Part shown: in pieces, positions 1-5,875 of the stretch
How the letters are laid out: the number at the start of each line of letters is the position of its first letter
Numbering within the stretch: the stretch's first letter is position 1
DNA from: CAYYTU01 sp964474655
GTDB taxonomy: Bacteria; Chloroflexota; Anaerolineae; B4-G1
DNA: 27,704 bases
Reading direction: 5' to 3'
NCBI GenBank assembly: GCA_964474655.1
Contig: CAYYTU010000040.1
Span: 1 to 27,704 of the forward strand
The notes under the pieces: model-generated
The model's database searches: none
Seen by the model: the letters and a program-made list of their open reading frames with translations, nothing else
Told to the model about the DNA's origin: nothing
Made by a program: the position numbers and the translations under genes

Positions 1-2
1 GG

Positions 3-89
3 CACGCCCTCCAGATCGAGGGCGGCACCTTCGAGGTGGCTCCTCCGCGCCCGCGTGGCCCACGTCGGCGCGATCAGTCCTCGCGGTAG
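3..89 (+). CDS. possible C-terminal end of an unidentified gene (partial)
   Basis: An open plus-strand frame runs in from the left edge and ends at TAG 87-89. It covers 28 codons and would overlap the convergent MoSto-type gene by 16 bp. The third codon positions are mostly G or C, as in the real genes here. The peptide begins HALQIEGGTFEV and ends in a short Arg/Pro-rich tail. I do not recognise the family, and 28 residues are too few to exclude a chance open frame. The left-hand flanking sequence is needed. Confidence 0.3.
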   Translation, partial: HALQIEGGTFEVAPPRPRGPRRRDQSSR

Positions 90-904
90 ATCCGCGTCCC
101 CGGATTCTCCCCCGCCAGCGCGCGCGTCAGGTTGCCCGGGTCACGCCCGTTGACGATGAGTACCTCTCGGACGCTGCGGGCGCTGACCAGGGCGCGCAGC
201 ATCGAACGCTCCACGGGCAGATCGTCCAGGTCCAGCGCCAGCAACTCCCGTATCTCAACCTCCGGGATGAAGTGGCCGTCGGGGTTCTTCTTGGGATCAG
301 CGGTGAAGAGGCCGCGCTCGTCCTTGACCAGGATGCAGCGCCTGGCGCCGACCACCTCGGCAGTGAGGAAGACGCCGCTGTCGGTGCGGTGGGGCGGGAT
401 GCGGCCCCGCTCCGGTGGCTCCTCCCACAGCCCGTAGGGCGGCATAGCGTGCATCACGGGGATCGAGCCGAGCGCCATATAGGCCGGCAACTTGACCAGA
501 TCGTCGTGGCCGATCTTGATGCCCCCGTGCGGCGCCAGCAGGAGGGAGAGCATCAGGGCGTTCTGCTCGCTGACGCTGGAGCCCAACTTGGCCAGCACGC
601 TGGTCGGCATCCCCAGATCCAGCCCGATGGCGTAGACGTGGCGGCTGCGCGTCCCGCCGCCGGTGGTCACCAGCAGCTCGTGCTCCTCGCGCGCCGCGAC
701 AATCTCCTCCACCAGCGGGAGCACGGCCTCGCGCCCACGGTCGATGATACTCTGCCCGCCCAGTTTGATCACGTTGAGGTTGGGCAATGGTCGGAAGACG
801 TTCGCTGCCTCGGTGCCCTCCAGCAGTGTCTTGTCCATCAGCGATTCGGCCATCAGCGGCGTTTCGATGTGCAAACGTCCTGATTCGTCTTGTACCAAGC
901 TCAC
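74..904 (-). CDS. molybdenum storage protein (MoSto) subunit homologue, amino-acid-kinase fold
   Basis: The 276-residue product matches, by recall, the alpha/beta subunits of the Azotobacter molybdenum storage protein. That cytoplasmic hexamer uses ATP to pack molybdate or tungstate into polyoxometalate clusters. Visible motifs are VIKLGGQSIIDRGR (about residues 45-58), the TTGGGTRSRH nucleotide loop (80-89), LAKLGSSVSEQNA (104-116), MPPYGLW (154-160), KDERGLFTADPK (194-205) and NGRDPGNLTRALAGE (252-266). The length is right for one full subunit. The start codon is GTG at 902-904, preceded by GAGGAGGG. Only one subunit gene is visible, so it may be homomeric or its partner may lie elsewhere. 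It lies downstream of a tungstate importer on the same strand, which fits Mo/W storage. No nitrogenase gene is in the window. A UMP-kinase-like role is less likely given the MoSto-specific motifs. Confidence 0.88.
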   Translation of the reverse strand: MSLVQDESGRLHIETPLMAESLMDKTLLEGTEAANVFRPLPNLNVIKLGGQSIIDRGREAVLPLVEEIVAAREEHELLVTTGGGTRSRHVYAIGLDLGMPTSVLAKLGSSVSEQNALMLSLLLAPHGGIKIGHDDLVKLPAYMALGSIPVMHAMPPYGLWEEPPERGRIPPHRTDSGVFLTAEVVGARRCILVKDERGLFTADPKKNPDGHFIPEVEIRELLALDLDDLPVERSMLRALVSARSVREVLIVNGRDPGNLTRALAGENPGTRIYRED

Positions 905-929
905 TAATCCCTCCTCTCAAGGAATGATA

Positions 930-979
930 GTCATCCTGATCTTGTCGCATATGCTGAGTTGGTCGAAGCAAAGGATGAC
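930..979. repeat. REP-like hairpin element
   Basis: The arms GTCATCCT (930-937) and AGGATGAC (972-979) flank about 34 bp containing CTGAG and GGTCGAAG. This resembles the widespread 'GTCATCCTGAG...CGAAGGATGAC' short palindromic repeats of bacterial genomes; the resemblance is from memory. It lies just upstream of the MoSto-type gene, within about 30-75 bp of its start codon, so it could be in its 5' leader or promoter. Confidence 0.4.
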
Positions 980-1035
980 GGCTTAGCAAAATCCGCACCT
1001 AAGGGTGCTCAACGGGCCAGATTCGCATTGTGGTA

Positions 1036-1119
1036 TTACTGATCCGAACATATGGATCTAAACAAATTTGGTCACCCCGGGGTGTCAGAAACGTTAGAAA
1101 GTTGTGTACGGATCAGTAA
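1036..1119. repeat. 84-bp element with 15-bp terminal inverted repeats (MITE-like)
   Basis: TTACTGATCCGAACA (1036-1050) and TGTACGGATCAGTAA (1105-1119) are inverted repeats matching at 14 of 15 positions. The interior has a perfect palindrome, CACCCCGGGGTG (1073-1084), and no convincing coding frame. Size and layout suggest a miniature inverted-repeat element. No target-site duplication was established. The 10-mer CAGAAACGTT occurs inside it (1086-1095) and again outside (1138-1147). Confidence 0.45.
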
Positions 1120-1147
1120 AGCGTGTGCCAGAGTATACAGAAACGTT

Positions 1148-1181
1148 GGTCAGAGGTCAAGCCTTGGCTCAACCTCTGACC
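1148..1181. repeat. 10-bp-stem hairpin
   Basis: GGTCAGAGGT (1148-1157) pairs perfectly with ACCTCTGACC (1172-1181). An inner AGCC/GGCT pairing is possible. No U-tract follows on either strand, so it is not a classical terminator. It belongs to the cluster of inverted repeats that fills 905-1297. Confidence 0.5.
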
Positions 1182-1229
1182 AGTTCACTTACTCGGCTTT
1201 GAGGCGGGATCTACCGGGTGTATTATCTG

Positions 1230-1284
1230 GTTTGTAGTAGGCGATTTATCGCCGTTAAAGCGCGCTGAAGCGCGCACTACAAAC
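1230..1284. repeat. cloverleaf-like palindromic repeat (outer stem plus two inner hairpins)
   Basis: Outer arms GTTTGTAGT (1230-1238) and ACTACAAAC (1276-1284) enclose two hairpins. The first is GGCGAT-TT-ATCGCC (1240-1253) and the second is GCGCGC-TGAA-GCGCGC (1260-1275). All stems are perfect. It lies 13 bp beyond the stop codon of the minus-strand gene ending at 1298, so it may also shape that mRNA's 3' end. I recall similar 'TTTGTAGTAGGCG...' units dispersed in Chloroflexota and cyanobacterial genomes, but copy number cannot be tested here. Confidence 0.6.
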
Positions 1285-1297
1285 ATCGTCCCCAGAT

Positions 1298-1624
1298 CTA
1301 CTTGACTTGGATCTCGACCACGCCCTTGACCTGTAGCTTGCCGCTGTAGCCGGGCATGAAGATGCTGAAGCCGCCCCGGTTGCGGAAGGAGACGATGCAG
1401 TCCTCGCACGCCATCACCTCGGCCAGCTCGGCGTCGGCGGTGTAATCGTCCTCGGCGACGAAGGTGACCGTGGTAGCGTCGTCCGCGACGCCCGCCTCCT
1501 CCAGCAGGGCCTTGATCGGCACGCCGGTGTAGGTGCTCATCTCGCCCTCTTTGTTCTCGCGCTCGGCCTCGATGGTGTCCATTGAGCGGACCTCGTCCTC
1601 GGCCCAGTCCATCTGGTTCTCCAC
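1298..1624 (-). CDS. molybdopterin-oxidoreductase-like domain, separated from tupA by one in-frame stop
   Basis: The 108-residue frame has GTG at 1622-1624 as its first usable start, and no Shine-Dalgarno is visible there. It shows YTGVPIKALLEEAGV, TVTFVAEDDY and CEDCIVSF, and ends GKLQVKGVVEIQVK. This pattern resembles the small stand-alone version of the sulfite-oxidase-type molybdopterin-binding fold (Oxidored_molyb). The same frame stays open upstream to 1657 and encodes ASEVALKITGNV, which looks like the first beta-strand of the domain. It is interrupted only by the TAA (1658-1660) that ends tupA in the same frame. The domain therefore looks like the natural C-terminus of a longer binding protein. 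The options are a nonsense mutation, a sequencing error, or re-initiation to give a separate small protein. Function is unknown; ligand sensing or Mo/W handling is conjecture. Confidence 0.55.
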   Translation of the reverse strand: MENQMDWAEDEVRSMDTIEAERENKEGEMSTYTGVPIKALLEEAGVADDATTVTFVAEDDYTADAELAEVMACEDCIVSFRNRGGFSIFMPGYSGKLQVKGVVEIQVK

Positions 1625-1657
1625 GTTGCCCGTGATTTTGAGCGCGACCTCGCTGGC

Positions 1658-2542
1658 TTACCCTTCCCCCTCGCCGCCGCTTCCCTCCTGTGCCTCGCGC
1701 CACGGTTCTGAATCGGGGGTGAAGAGCGGCATGCCGAACTCTTCCTTGCCAAACTGACCGATCTTCTCCTGGGCGGGTACGGAGATCAGCCAGTCGATGA
1801 ATTGGTCCGCCAGTTCGGCGTTGATGTCCGGGTTCTTGTCCGGATCGACAGCGATGACGCCGTAGGGGTTGAACAGGATGGGGTCGCCTTCGACCAAGAT
1901 TTCTAGTTCGGTGCCCTCCAGCGTGCGGGCCAGGTAAGTGGCGCGGTCGCTGAGGGTGTAGGCCTGCTGCTCCTCGGCTATGGTCAGCACGGCGCCCATC
2001 CCCTGTCCCGCCGAGACGTACCGGTCGCCCGTGGGGTCGACCCCGGCCTCGGCCCAGATCGCTTTCTCCTTGGTGTGGGTGCCCGAGTCATCGCCGCGGG
2101 AGATGAAAGTCGCCTCCGCCTCGGCGATCTGTGCGAAGGCCCCCGCGGCATTTTCCATGCCCTCGATGCCAGCTGGGTCGTCAGGAGGCCCGACGATGAC
2201 GAAGTCGTTGTACATCAGATCCTCACGGCGCACGCCGTGCCCGGCTTCTATAAAGGCATCCTCCAGGGAGCGGGCGTGGACCATCAATACGTCAGCGTCA
2301 CCTTTTTGGCCGATCTCCAGGGCTTGCCCCGTGCCCACGGCGATGACCTCAACCGCGGCGTTGTATTCCTCCTCGAAGAAGGGCAGGAGGTAGGCGAGCA
2401 GTCCCGAGTTCTCGGTGCTGGTGGTGGTGGCCAGCATCAGTTTCTGGGCTTCGTCAGCCTCCGGTTCCAGGCCGGCGCAGCCGACGAAGGCGAAGGTCAA
2501 CAGGATCAGGAGGCTCAAAAGCGCAATGGTTCTCTTGGACAT
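1658..2542 (-). CDS. tupA: tungstate ABC transporter substrate-binding lipoprotein TupA
   Basis: The 294-residue protein captures extracellular tungstate (possibly molybdate) for the TupBC importer. The N-terminus is a lipoprotein signal with hydrophobic residues 6-20 and FVGC lipobox, Cys22. TupA hallmarks are ATTTSTENSGLL (about 38-49), VIAVGTGQALE (66-76), GDADVLMVH (81-89), MYNDFVIVGPPDDPA (110-124) and SRGDDSGTHTKEK (148-160). The TTST and SRGD(D)SGTH loops line the oxyanion site in this family. It lies 48 bp downstream of tupC, giving the gene order B-C-A rather than the common A-B-C. The C-terminus ends in a Gly/Glu linker (GSGGEGEG) immediately before TAA. The frame then continues into another domain, so the linker probably once joined the two. 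Confidence 0.92.
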   Translation of the reverse strand: MSKRTIALLSLLILLTFAFVGCAGLEPEADEAQKLMLATTTSTENSGLLAYLLPFFEEEYNAAVEVIAVGTGQALEIGQKGDADVLMVHARSLEDAFIEAGHGVRREDLMYNDFVIVGPPDDPAGIEGMENAAGAFAQIAEAEATFISRGDDSGTHTKEKAIWAEAGVDPTGDRYVSAGQGMGAVLTIAEEQQAYTLSDRATYLARTLEGTELEILVEGDPILFNPYGVIAVDPDKNPDINAELADQFIDWLISVPAQEKIGQFGKEEFGMPLFTPDSEPWREAQEGSGGEGEG

Positions 2543-2573
2543 CTACTCTTTCCCATTTTGGTAATCTTATCGA

Positions 2574-2585
2574 AAGTCGCGACTT
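2574..2585. promoter_or_regulatory. perfect 12-bp palindrome between tupC and tupA
   Basis: AAGTCGCGACTT is self-complementary and sits in the 48-bp gap between the tupC stop and tupA start. It could be an operator or a small mRNA hairpin altering the tupC:tupA expression ratio. No promoter is convincing beside it. Confidence 0.3.
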
Positions 2586-2590
2586 CTACG

Positions 2591-3319
2591 TCAGTAAACC
2601 ATCTCGCCACGCACGAACGCCGCCGTGCGAGGATCCAAAGGATCCTCGAAGAATGTCTCTACATCGTTCACCTCCACAATAGAACCTTCTAACATCAGCG
2701 CGACCCGGTGGGCCAGCCGCTTGGCCTGGAAGACGTTATGCGTCACCAGCACCAACGTGGTGCCCTGTTCGCGGTTGCGCCTCTGTATGATCTCCTCGAT
2801 GAGCCCGACGTTGTACGGGTCCAGGTTGGCCGTCGGTTCGTCCAACAGAAGGACGTCGGGCCGCAAGACGATGGCCCGCGCCAGCGCGACGCGCTGGGCC
2901 TCGCCGCCGGAGAGCGTTCTGGCCCGCTGGTGAGCGAGGTCGAGCAACCCAACCTCCTCCAACGTAGCCTCGACTTCCTCTATTTTGCGCTGACCGCGTA
3001 GATTAAGTCCATAACTGACGTTGGCCTGGACGCTGCGATTGAGCAGGATGGGCCGCTGGAACACCGTGGTCACGCGACGGCGCAGTCGTAAGGGCGCCTC
3101 TTGCTCGGCGCTGAATTCGACATCCAGGAAGCGAATGCGCCCGGTGGTCGGGGGCTCCAGGAAGTTGAGCAGGCGCAAAAGGGTGCTCTTGCCCGCCCCA
3201 CTGGGTCCGACAAGGCCGAAGATTTCGCCGCGCCGGATCTTGAGATGATCGACCGTGAGCACGCGCCGTCCATCATACATTTTCGAGACGTTTTGTAAGC
3301 GGTAGACGAAGTCACTCAT
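2591..3319 (-). CDS. tupC: tungstate ABC transporter ATP-binding protein TupC
   Basis: This 242-residue ABC ATPase powers the tungstate importer from the cytoplasmic face. It has Walker A GPSGAGKST (38-46), Q-loop Gln88 in TVFQRP, signature LSGGEAQRVALARA (136-149), Walker B VLLLDEPTANLD (156-167) and switch His194 in VTHN. The ATG at 3317-3319 overlaps the tupB stop as ATGA, indicating translational coupling. The open frame extends further upstream, but the family N-terminus starts at MSDFVYRLQNVSKMY. Near the 3' end, CGAGGATCC and GGATCCTCG form a hairpin across an AAA loop within the codons for EDPLDP. This is probably incidental to the repeated Asp-Pro codons. Confidence 0.92.
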   Translation of the reverse strand: MSDFVYRLQNVSKMYDGRRVLTVDHLKIRRGEIFGLVGPSGAGKSTLLRLLNFLEPPTTGRIRFLDVEFSAEQEAPLRLRRRVTTVFQRPILLNRSVQANVSYGLNLRGQRKIEEVEATLEEVGLLDLAHQRARTLSGGEAQRVALARAIVLRPDVLLLDEPTANLDPYNVGLIEEIIQRRNREQGTTLVLVTHNVFQAKRLAHRVALMLEGSIVEVNDVETFFEDPLDPRTAAFVRGEMVY

Positions 3320-4029
3320 TCGTCGAACGTCCTCCCTTGCAGGCGCAACATCGCCAGATTGGCCAGGAACGAAATAGCTAGCAGGATCACGCCGATGGCC
3401 ATCGCTAGGTCGAAGTTCCCTTTGCGCGTCTCCAGCACGATGGCCGTGGTCAACACCCGCGTGCTGCCCTCGATGTTCCCGCCCACCATCATCACCGCGC
3501 CGACCTCGGAGATGATGCTGCCGAAACCAGCGATGATCGAGACGATCACGCCGATCCGGGCCTCGATGAGAATCGCCTTCGTCGTCTGCCATTTGGTCGC
3601 GCCCAGCGAGCGAACCTGCCGGCGCAGACCAGGGTCCACGCTCATCACGGCGGCCATCGTAAACCCGGCTACCAGCGGGAAGGAGATGATAGTCTGGGCG
3701 AGCACCATCGCGCCGGGCGTGAAGAGGTTGGGGATGAAGAGGCTCCTCATTTGTCCCAGCGGCCCACTGCGCGAGAGCATCAGGTAGACGAACAATCCCA
3801 CTACCACCGGTGGAAAGCCCATTCCGGTGTAAAGCAAGGCGATGATGAGACGCCGGCCTGGAAAGCGGTTCAGGCCCATCGCGGCGCCCAGGGGGATGCC
3901 GATCAGGGTGCTGAACAGCAGCGCGATACCCGATACGCGCAGCGAGAGCATCACGATCTCCATCAGCGCCGGGTCAAGGGCGACGATCAGACGAAAAGCC
4001 TCTGTGATACCGTTGATGATCTCTTCGAT
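3316..4029 (-). CDS. tupB: tungstate ABC transporter permease TupB, probable ATC start
   Basis: This inner-membrane permease has five to six hydrophobic segments and the permease loop SLGATKWQTTKAILIEAR facing the ATPase. GFPPVVVGLFVYLMLSRSGPLG and the run from GFGSIISEVGAVMMVGG to STRVLTTAIVLETR are TupB-like. The first ATG (3961-3963) would remove the usual N-terminus. Translation upstream in frame gives EEIINGITEAFRLIVALDPAL, which matches the family N-terminal helix. The only well-placed ribosome site, AGGAGG (4036-4041), lies 6 nt before an ATC codon (4027-4029). No ATG, GTG or TTG occurs in frame between there and the TAA at 4048-4050. I therefore place the start at ATC, giving 237 residues. 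The start is an inference; the family assignment is firm. Confidence 0.85.
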   Translation of the reverse strand: MEEIINGITEAFRLIVALDPALMEIVMLSLRVSGIALLFSTLIGIPLGAAMGLNRFPGRRLIIALLYTGMGFPPVVVGLFVYLMLSRSGPLGQMRSLFIPNLFTPGAMVLAQTIISFPLVAGFTMAAVMSVDPGLRRQVRSLGATKWQTTKAILIEARIGVIVSIIAGFGSIISEVGAVMMVGGNIEGSTRVLTTAIVLETRKGNFDLAMAIGVILLAISFLANLAMLRLQGRTFDE

Positions 4030-4035
4030 GGTGGA

Positions 4036-4041
4036 CCTCCT
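4036..4041 (-). promoter_or_regulatory. perfect Shine-Dalgarno AGGAGG that decides the tupB start
   Basis: On the minus strand AGGAGG is followed by six bases (TCCACC) and then ATC GAA GAG. This is ideal spacing for initiation at the rare ATC codon. The first in-frame ATG is about 70 bases away, too far for this site to serve it. Confidence 0.6.
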
Positions 4042-4047
4042 GTGGGG

Positions 4048-4244
4048 TTAGTCAGTCATTTTGAAGGAAACGCGCCAGAAGGCCTGCCAGGAACGCCCAG
4101 CGTGCGCACCACGTGCTCCAGGCGCGGGGCGACGACCTCGAAGCCCTCGCGGGCCGAATCGACCAGAAACGAGAGGCTGATGAAGAGCATAGCGATCACG
4201 CTGCCCGGCGCGGCCGAGACGAACTGCAGCCCGCCCAGCTCCCA
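4048..4244 (-). pseudogene. remnant of a ModB/WtpB-type molybdate/tungstate permease
   Basis: Reading minus from 4244, one frame gives WELGGLQFVSAAPGSV, AMLFISLSFLVDSAREGF and APRLEHVVRTLG. The reading then fits the family only after a shift into the neighbouring frame, which gives RSWQAFWRVSF and soon a stop. Together they match the membrane core and the 'dPrLEe.artLGas.wqtFwrV' coupling loop of ModB-like permeases. Both ends are missing. The upstream end coincides with a hairpin repeat (4234-4266), and the downstream end abuts the tupB ribosome-binding site. I infer an older Mo/W importer gene decayed here, possibly at the time the tup genes took over. Whether it was molybdate-, tungstate- or sulfate-specific cannot be told. 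Confidence 0.6.
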
Positions 4245-4266
4245 TCGGCGGGGGCTGGGTCGGAGA
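4234..4266. repeat. hairpin repeat, copy A
   Basis: CCCAGCTCCC (4234-4243) pairs with GGGGGCTGGG (4250-4259) with one G-U pair. The tail TCGGAGA follows. The 17-mer GGGGGCTGGGTCGGAGA (4250-4266) recurs exactly in copy B. The copy lies on the edge of the decayed permease. Confidence 0.6.
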
Positions 4267-4295
4267 TGACGGTCTAGTTATCAGGTGCTCACAGA

Positions 4296-4332
4296 CAAAA
4301 ACGGCGCCCGCCTGGAAAGAGGCGGACGCCGT
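4296..4332 (-). terminator. strong intrinsic terminator, minus-strand direction
   Basis: On the minus strand, ACGGCG-T-CCGCCT (4332-4320) pairs with AGGCGG-G-CGCCGT (4313-4301) across the loop CTTTCC, with one internal mismatch. It runs directly into TTTTTG. An outer ACAGAC/GTCTGT pairing (4338-4343 with 4291-4296) could extend it. It would stop transcripts arriving from the Wzz gene or act as an attenuator ahead of tupB. The sequence between it and 4533 shows only repeat copy B and an AT-rich TATATAT stretch near 4450. Confidence 0.75.
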
Positions 4333-4403
4333 TGTCGGTCTGTTATCGTCCGTTCTCCTTTCCAAACGCGGGAGGCCTGATCGTTTCCAACCAAACCCTA
4401 TCG

Positions 4404-4445
4404 CCCAGCTCCCGTAGGTGTACCCTTAGGGGGCTGGGTCGGAGA
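4404..4445. repeat. hairpin repeat, copy B
   Basis: CCCAGCTCCC (4404-4413) pairs with GGGGGCTGGG (4429-4438) around a 15-base loop that includes AGGTGTACCCT. It is followed by the same TCGGAGA tail as copy A. The two copies lie in the same orientation and bracket the intrinsic terminator at 4296-4332. Confidence 0.6.
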
Positions 4446-4532
4446 AGGGATATATATGGAATTGTGAGGTTGCCAGCTGCTACGTCAGTGGGCTCAATTA
4501 TATAGGCTTATGGAGCGAGGACAAGTGCGATG

Positions 4533-5807
4533 TCAAGATTTCTCCTCGTCGAGAGTATCCGCTTCCTCATCCTGCCACCATTCCACCACGAAGACACCGA
4601 AGACGCCCATCATCAATCCCAGCGCGCCGGCGATGGCTGTGTTCATCTTTCGGCGCGGGCCGACGGGCCGTTCCGGTACTGCGGCTTTGCTGCCTACCTG
4701 AAGCACACCGTTCTCCTCCTGGGCTGCAATGCGCGCTTCCTCCAGCTTACGCGATATGGTCAGGTATGTCTCTTGAGCCAGTTCTTGGGCCCGGTTCAGG
4801 CGTTGCTTCTCCGTCTTTATCTCCTGGAGCTGCTCTTGCAGCGCTAGAATCTTGGGCTCCAATGCTGCCAGGTGTTCTTCAATTTCGGTTGACTTAGCTT
4901 CCAGCGTCTGGCTTAGATCATCCAGGAACCTGATCTGCTCGCTTAAGCTTTTGTTGGAGAAGGATGCGGCGCTGTTGAGCTGGAGCTGGATCGGGGCCGA
5001 AGCCTCGGCGTTGAAGGCCTTGACCTGGAGAAAGAGGGTGGTCAGGTCATCGGCCAGGGACGATGGTTGATCGCCGGGCTGTTGTGCTAACTGGGCACGC
5101 AGCCCTTTGATGTCCTGGATCAGGTACGCGATGGAGCGCTGATCGGCCAGATAATCGGATTGCTGTCGCTGGAGCGAGTTGAGCTGGGCGTTGACGGTGC
5201 TGGCTTCGTTGCGCGCTTCGAACGCGATTAGATTCTCCTCTGCTTTCTCGAGCGCCTCCTCGGCCTGAGCGACCTGCTTCTGGAAGAAGGTGACGTCCTT
5301 TTCGCTGCTGCTATAGAGATCGTTACCCCGGTCGACCAGCACCTGGGCCCAGGTGTTGGCGATGGTGGCTGCATCCTTCGGTGAGGTGGACGTGACTTTG
5401 AGCACCACCAGGCTAGGGTCACCTTCGGAGCTGGCCTCGACCATATTGCCTAGCCTTGCAACTTTCCATTCCTCAATCTCCGCTGCTGGCGATGGGGTGT
5501 AAGTATTCACGACTTCTTGCAGCACGTCGTCGGAAGCCGCCAGGGTGGGAAACGCCTCATAGGCCGGTTTCCATTGCTCTGAGGTCTCGAAGCGGGGATC
5601 AAACTGCATCTGATAGCGCGGTTCGGTGATCATCACCACGGCCTTGGCCTCGTAGGTCGGCGCCATCGACGAGCTGACCACGAAAGCGCTCAAGGCCGCC
5701 ACCAGGGCTAGCCCCGCGATCCAAATCCAGTAGCGGAGCAAAACTTCAACATAAGCGCGTAGATCGATCTCTTCTTCCATCATACCAGCGTAGTATTGTT
5801 CGGCCAT
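4533..5807 (-). CDS. Wzz-type polysaccharide co-polymerase (chain-length determinant)
   Basis: This 424-residue inner-membrane protein has the PCP layout: cytoplasmic N-tail with EEEIDLRAYVEVLLRYW, TM1 about 27-47, a long extracytoplasmic part rich in coiled coil (about 175-370) and TM2 about 389-411. TM2 is preceded by the Pro-rich VPERPVGPRRK. Such proteins set the length of exported polysaccharide chains. No BY-kinase Walker motifs follow TM2, so a kinase partner, if any, is encoded elsewhere. It sits 68 bp downstream of PGI/PMI on the same strand and may be co-transcribed with it. No Wzx, Wzy or glycosyltransferase is in the window, so this is an isolated co-polymerase. Confidence 0.82.
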   Translation of the reverse strand: MAEQYYAGMMEEEIDLRAYVEVLLRYWIWIAGLALVAALSAFVVSSSMAPTYEAKAVVMITEPRYQMQFDPRFETSEQWKPAYEAFPTLAASDDVLQEVVNTYTPSPAAEIEEWKVARLGNMVEASSEGDPSLVVLKVTSTSPKDAATIANTWAQVLVDRGNDLYSSSEKDVTFFQKQVAQAEEALEKAEENLIAFEARNEASTVNAQLNSLQRQQSDYLADQRSIAYLIQDIKGLRAQLAQQPGDQPSSLADDLTTLFLQVKAFNAEASAPIQLQLNSAASFSNKSLSEQIRFLDDLSQTLEAKSTEIEEHLAALEPKILALQEQLQEIKTEKQRLNRAQELAQETYLTISRKLEEARIAAQEENGVLQVGSKAAVPERPVGPRRKMNTAIAGALGLMMGVFGVFVVEWWQDEEADTLDEEKS

Positions 5808-5875
5808 TGGATAAGAAACTCTCTTTCTGCTAAAAATCCAGAACTTCCAGGTGGGCGATTATCTGAACGGTTAGG

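Noticed and set aside
272..883. Long plus-strand open frame opposite the MoSto-type gene
   Set aside because: It is antisense to a clear family member and its translation is Gln/Arg/His-rich with no recognisable motif; a by-product of high GC.
1052..1237. 61-codon plus-strand open frame
   Set aside because: It spans the inverted-repeat elements, has no ribosome site and no family resemblance.
1658..1660. Programmed recoding (selenocysteine or pyrrolysine) at the stop between tupA and the next domain
   Set aside because: The codon is TAA, which neither system uses, and no stem-loop follows.
2628..2655. CGAGGATCC-AAA-GGATCCTCG hairpin near the end of tupC
   Set aside because: It lies in codons for EDPLDP, where repeated Asp-Pro codons explain it; no U-tract follows.
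4048..4365. 105-codon minus-strand frame upstream of tupB taken as a whole gene
   Set aside because: It reads through an intrinsic terminator and a hairpin repeat; only its last residues (RSWQAFWRVSF) match the permease remnant.
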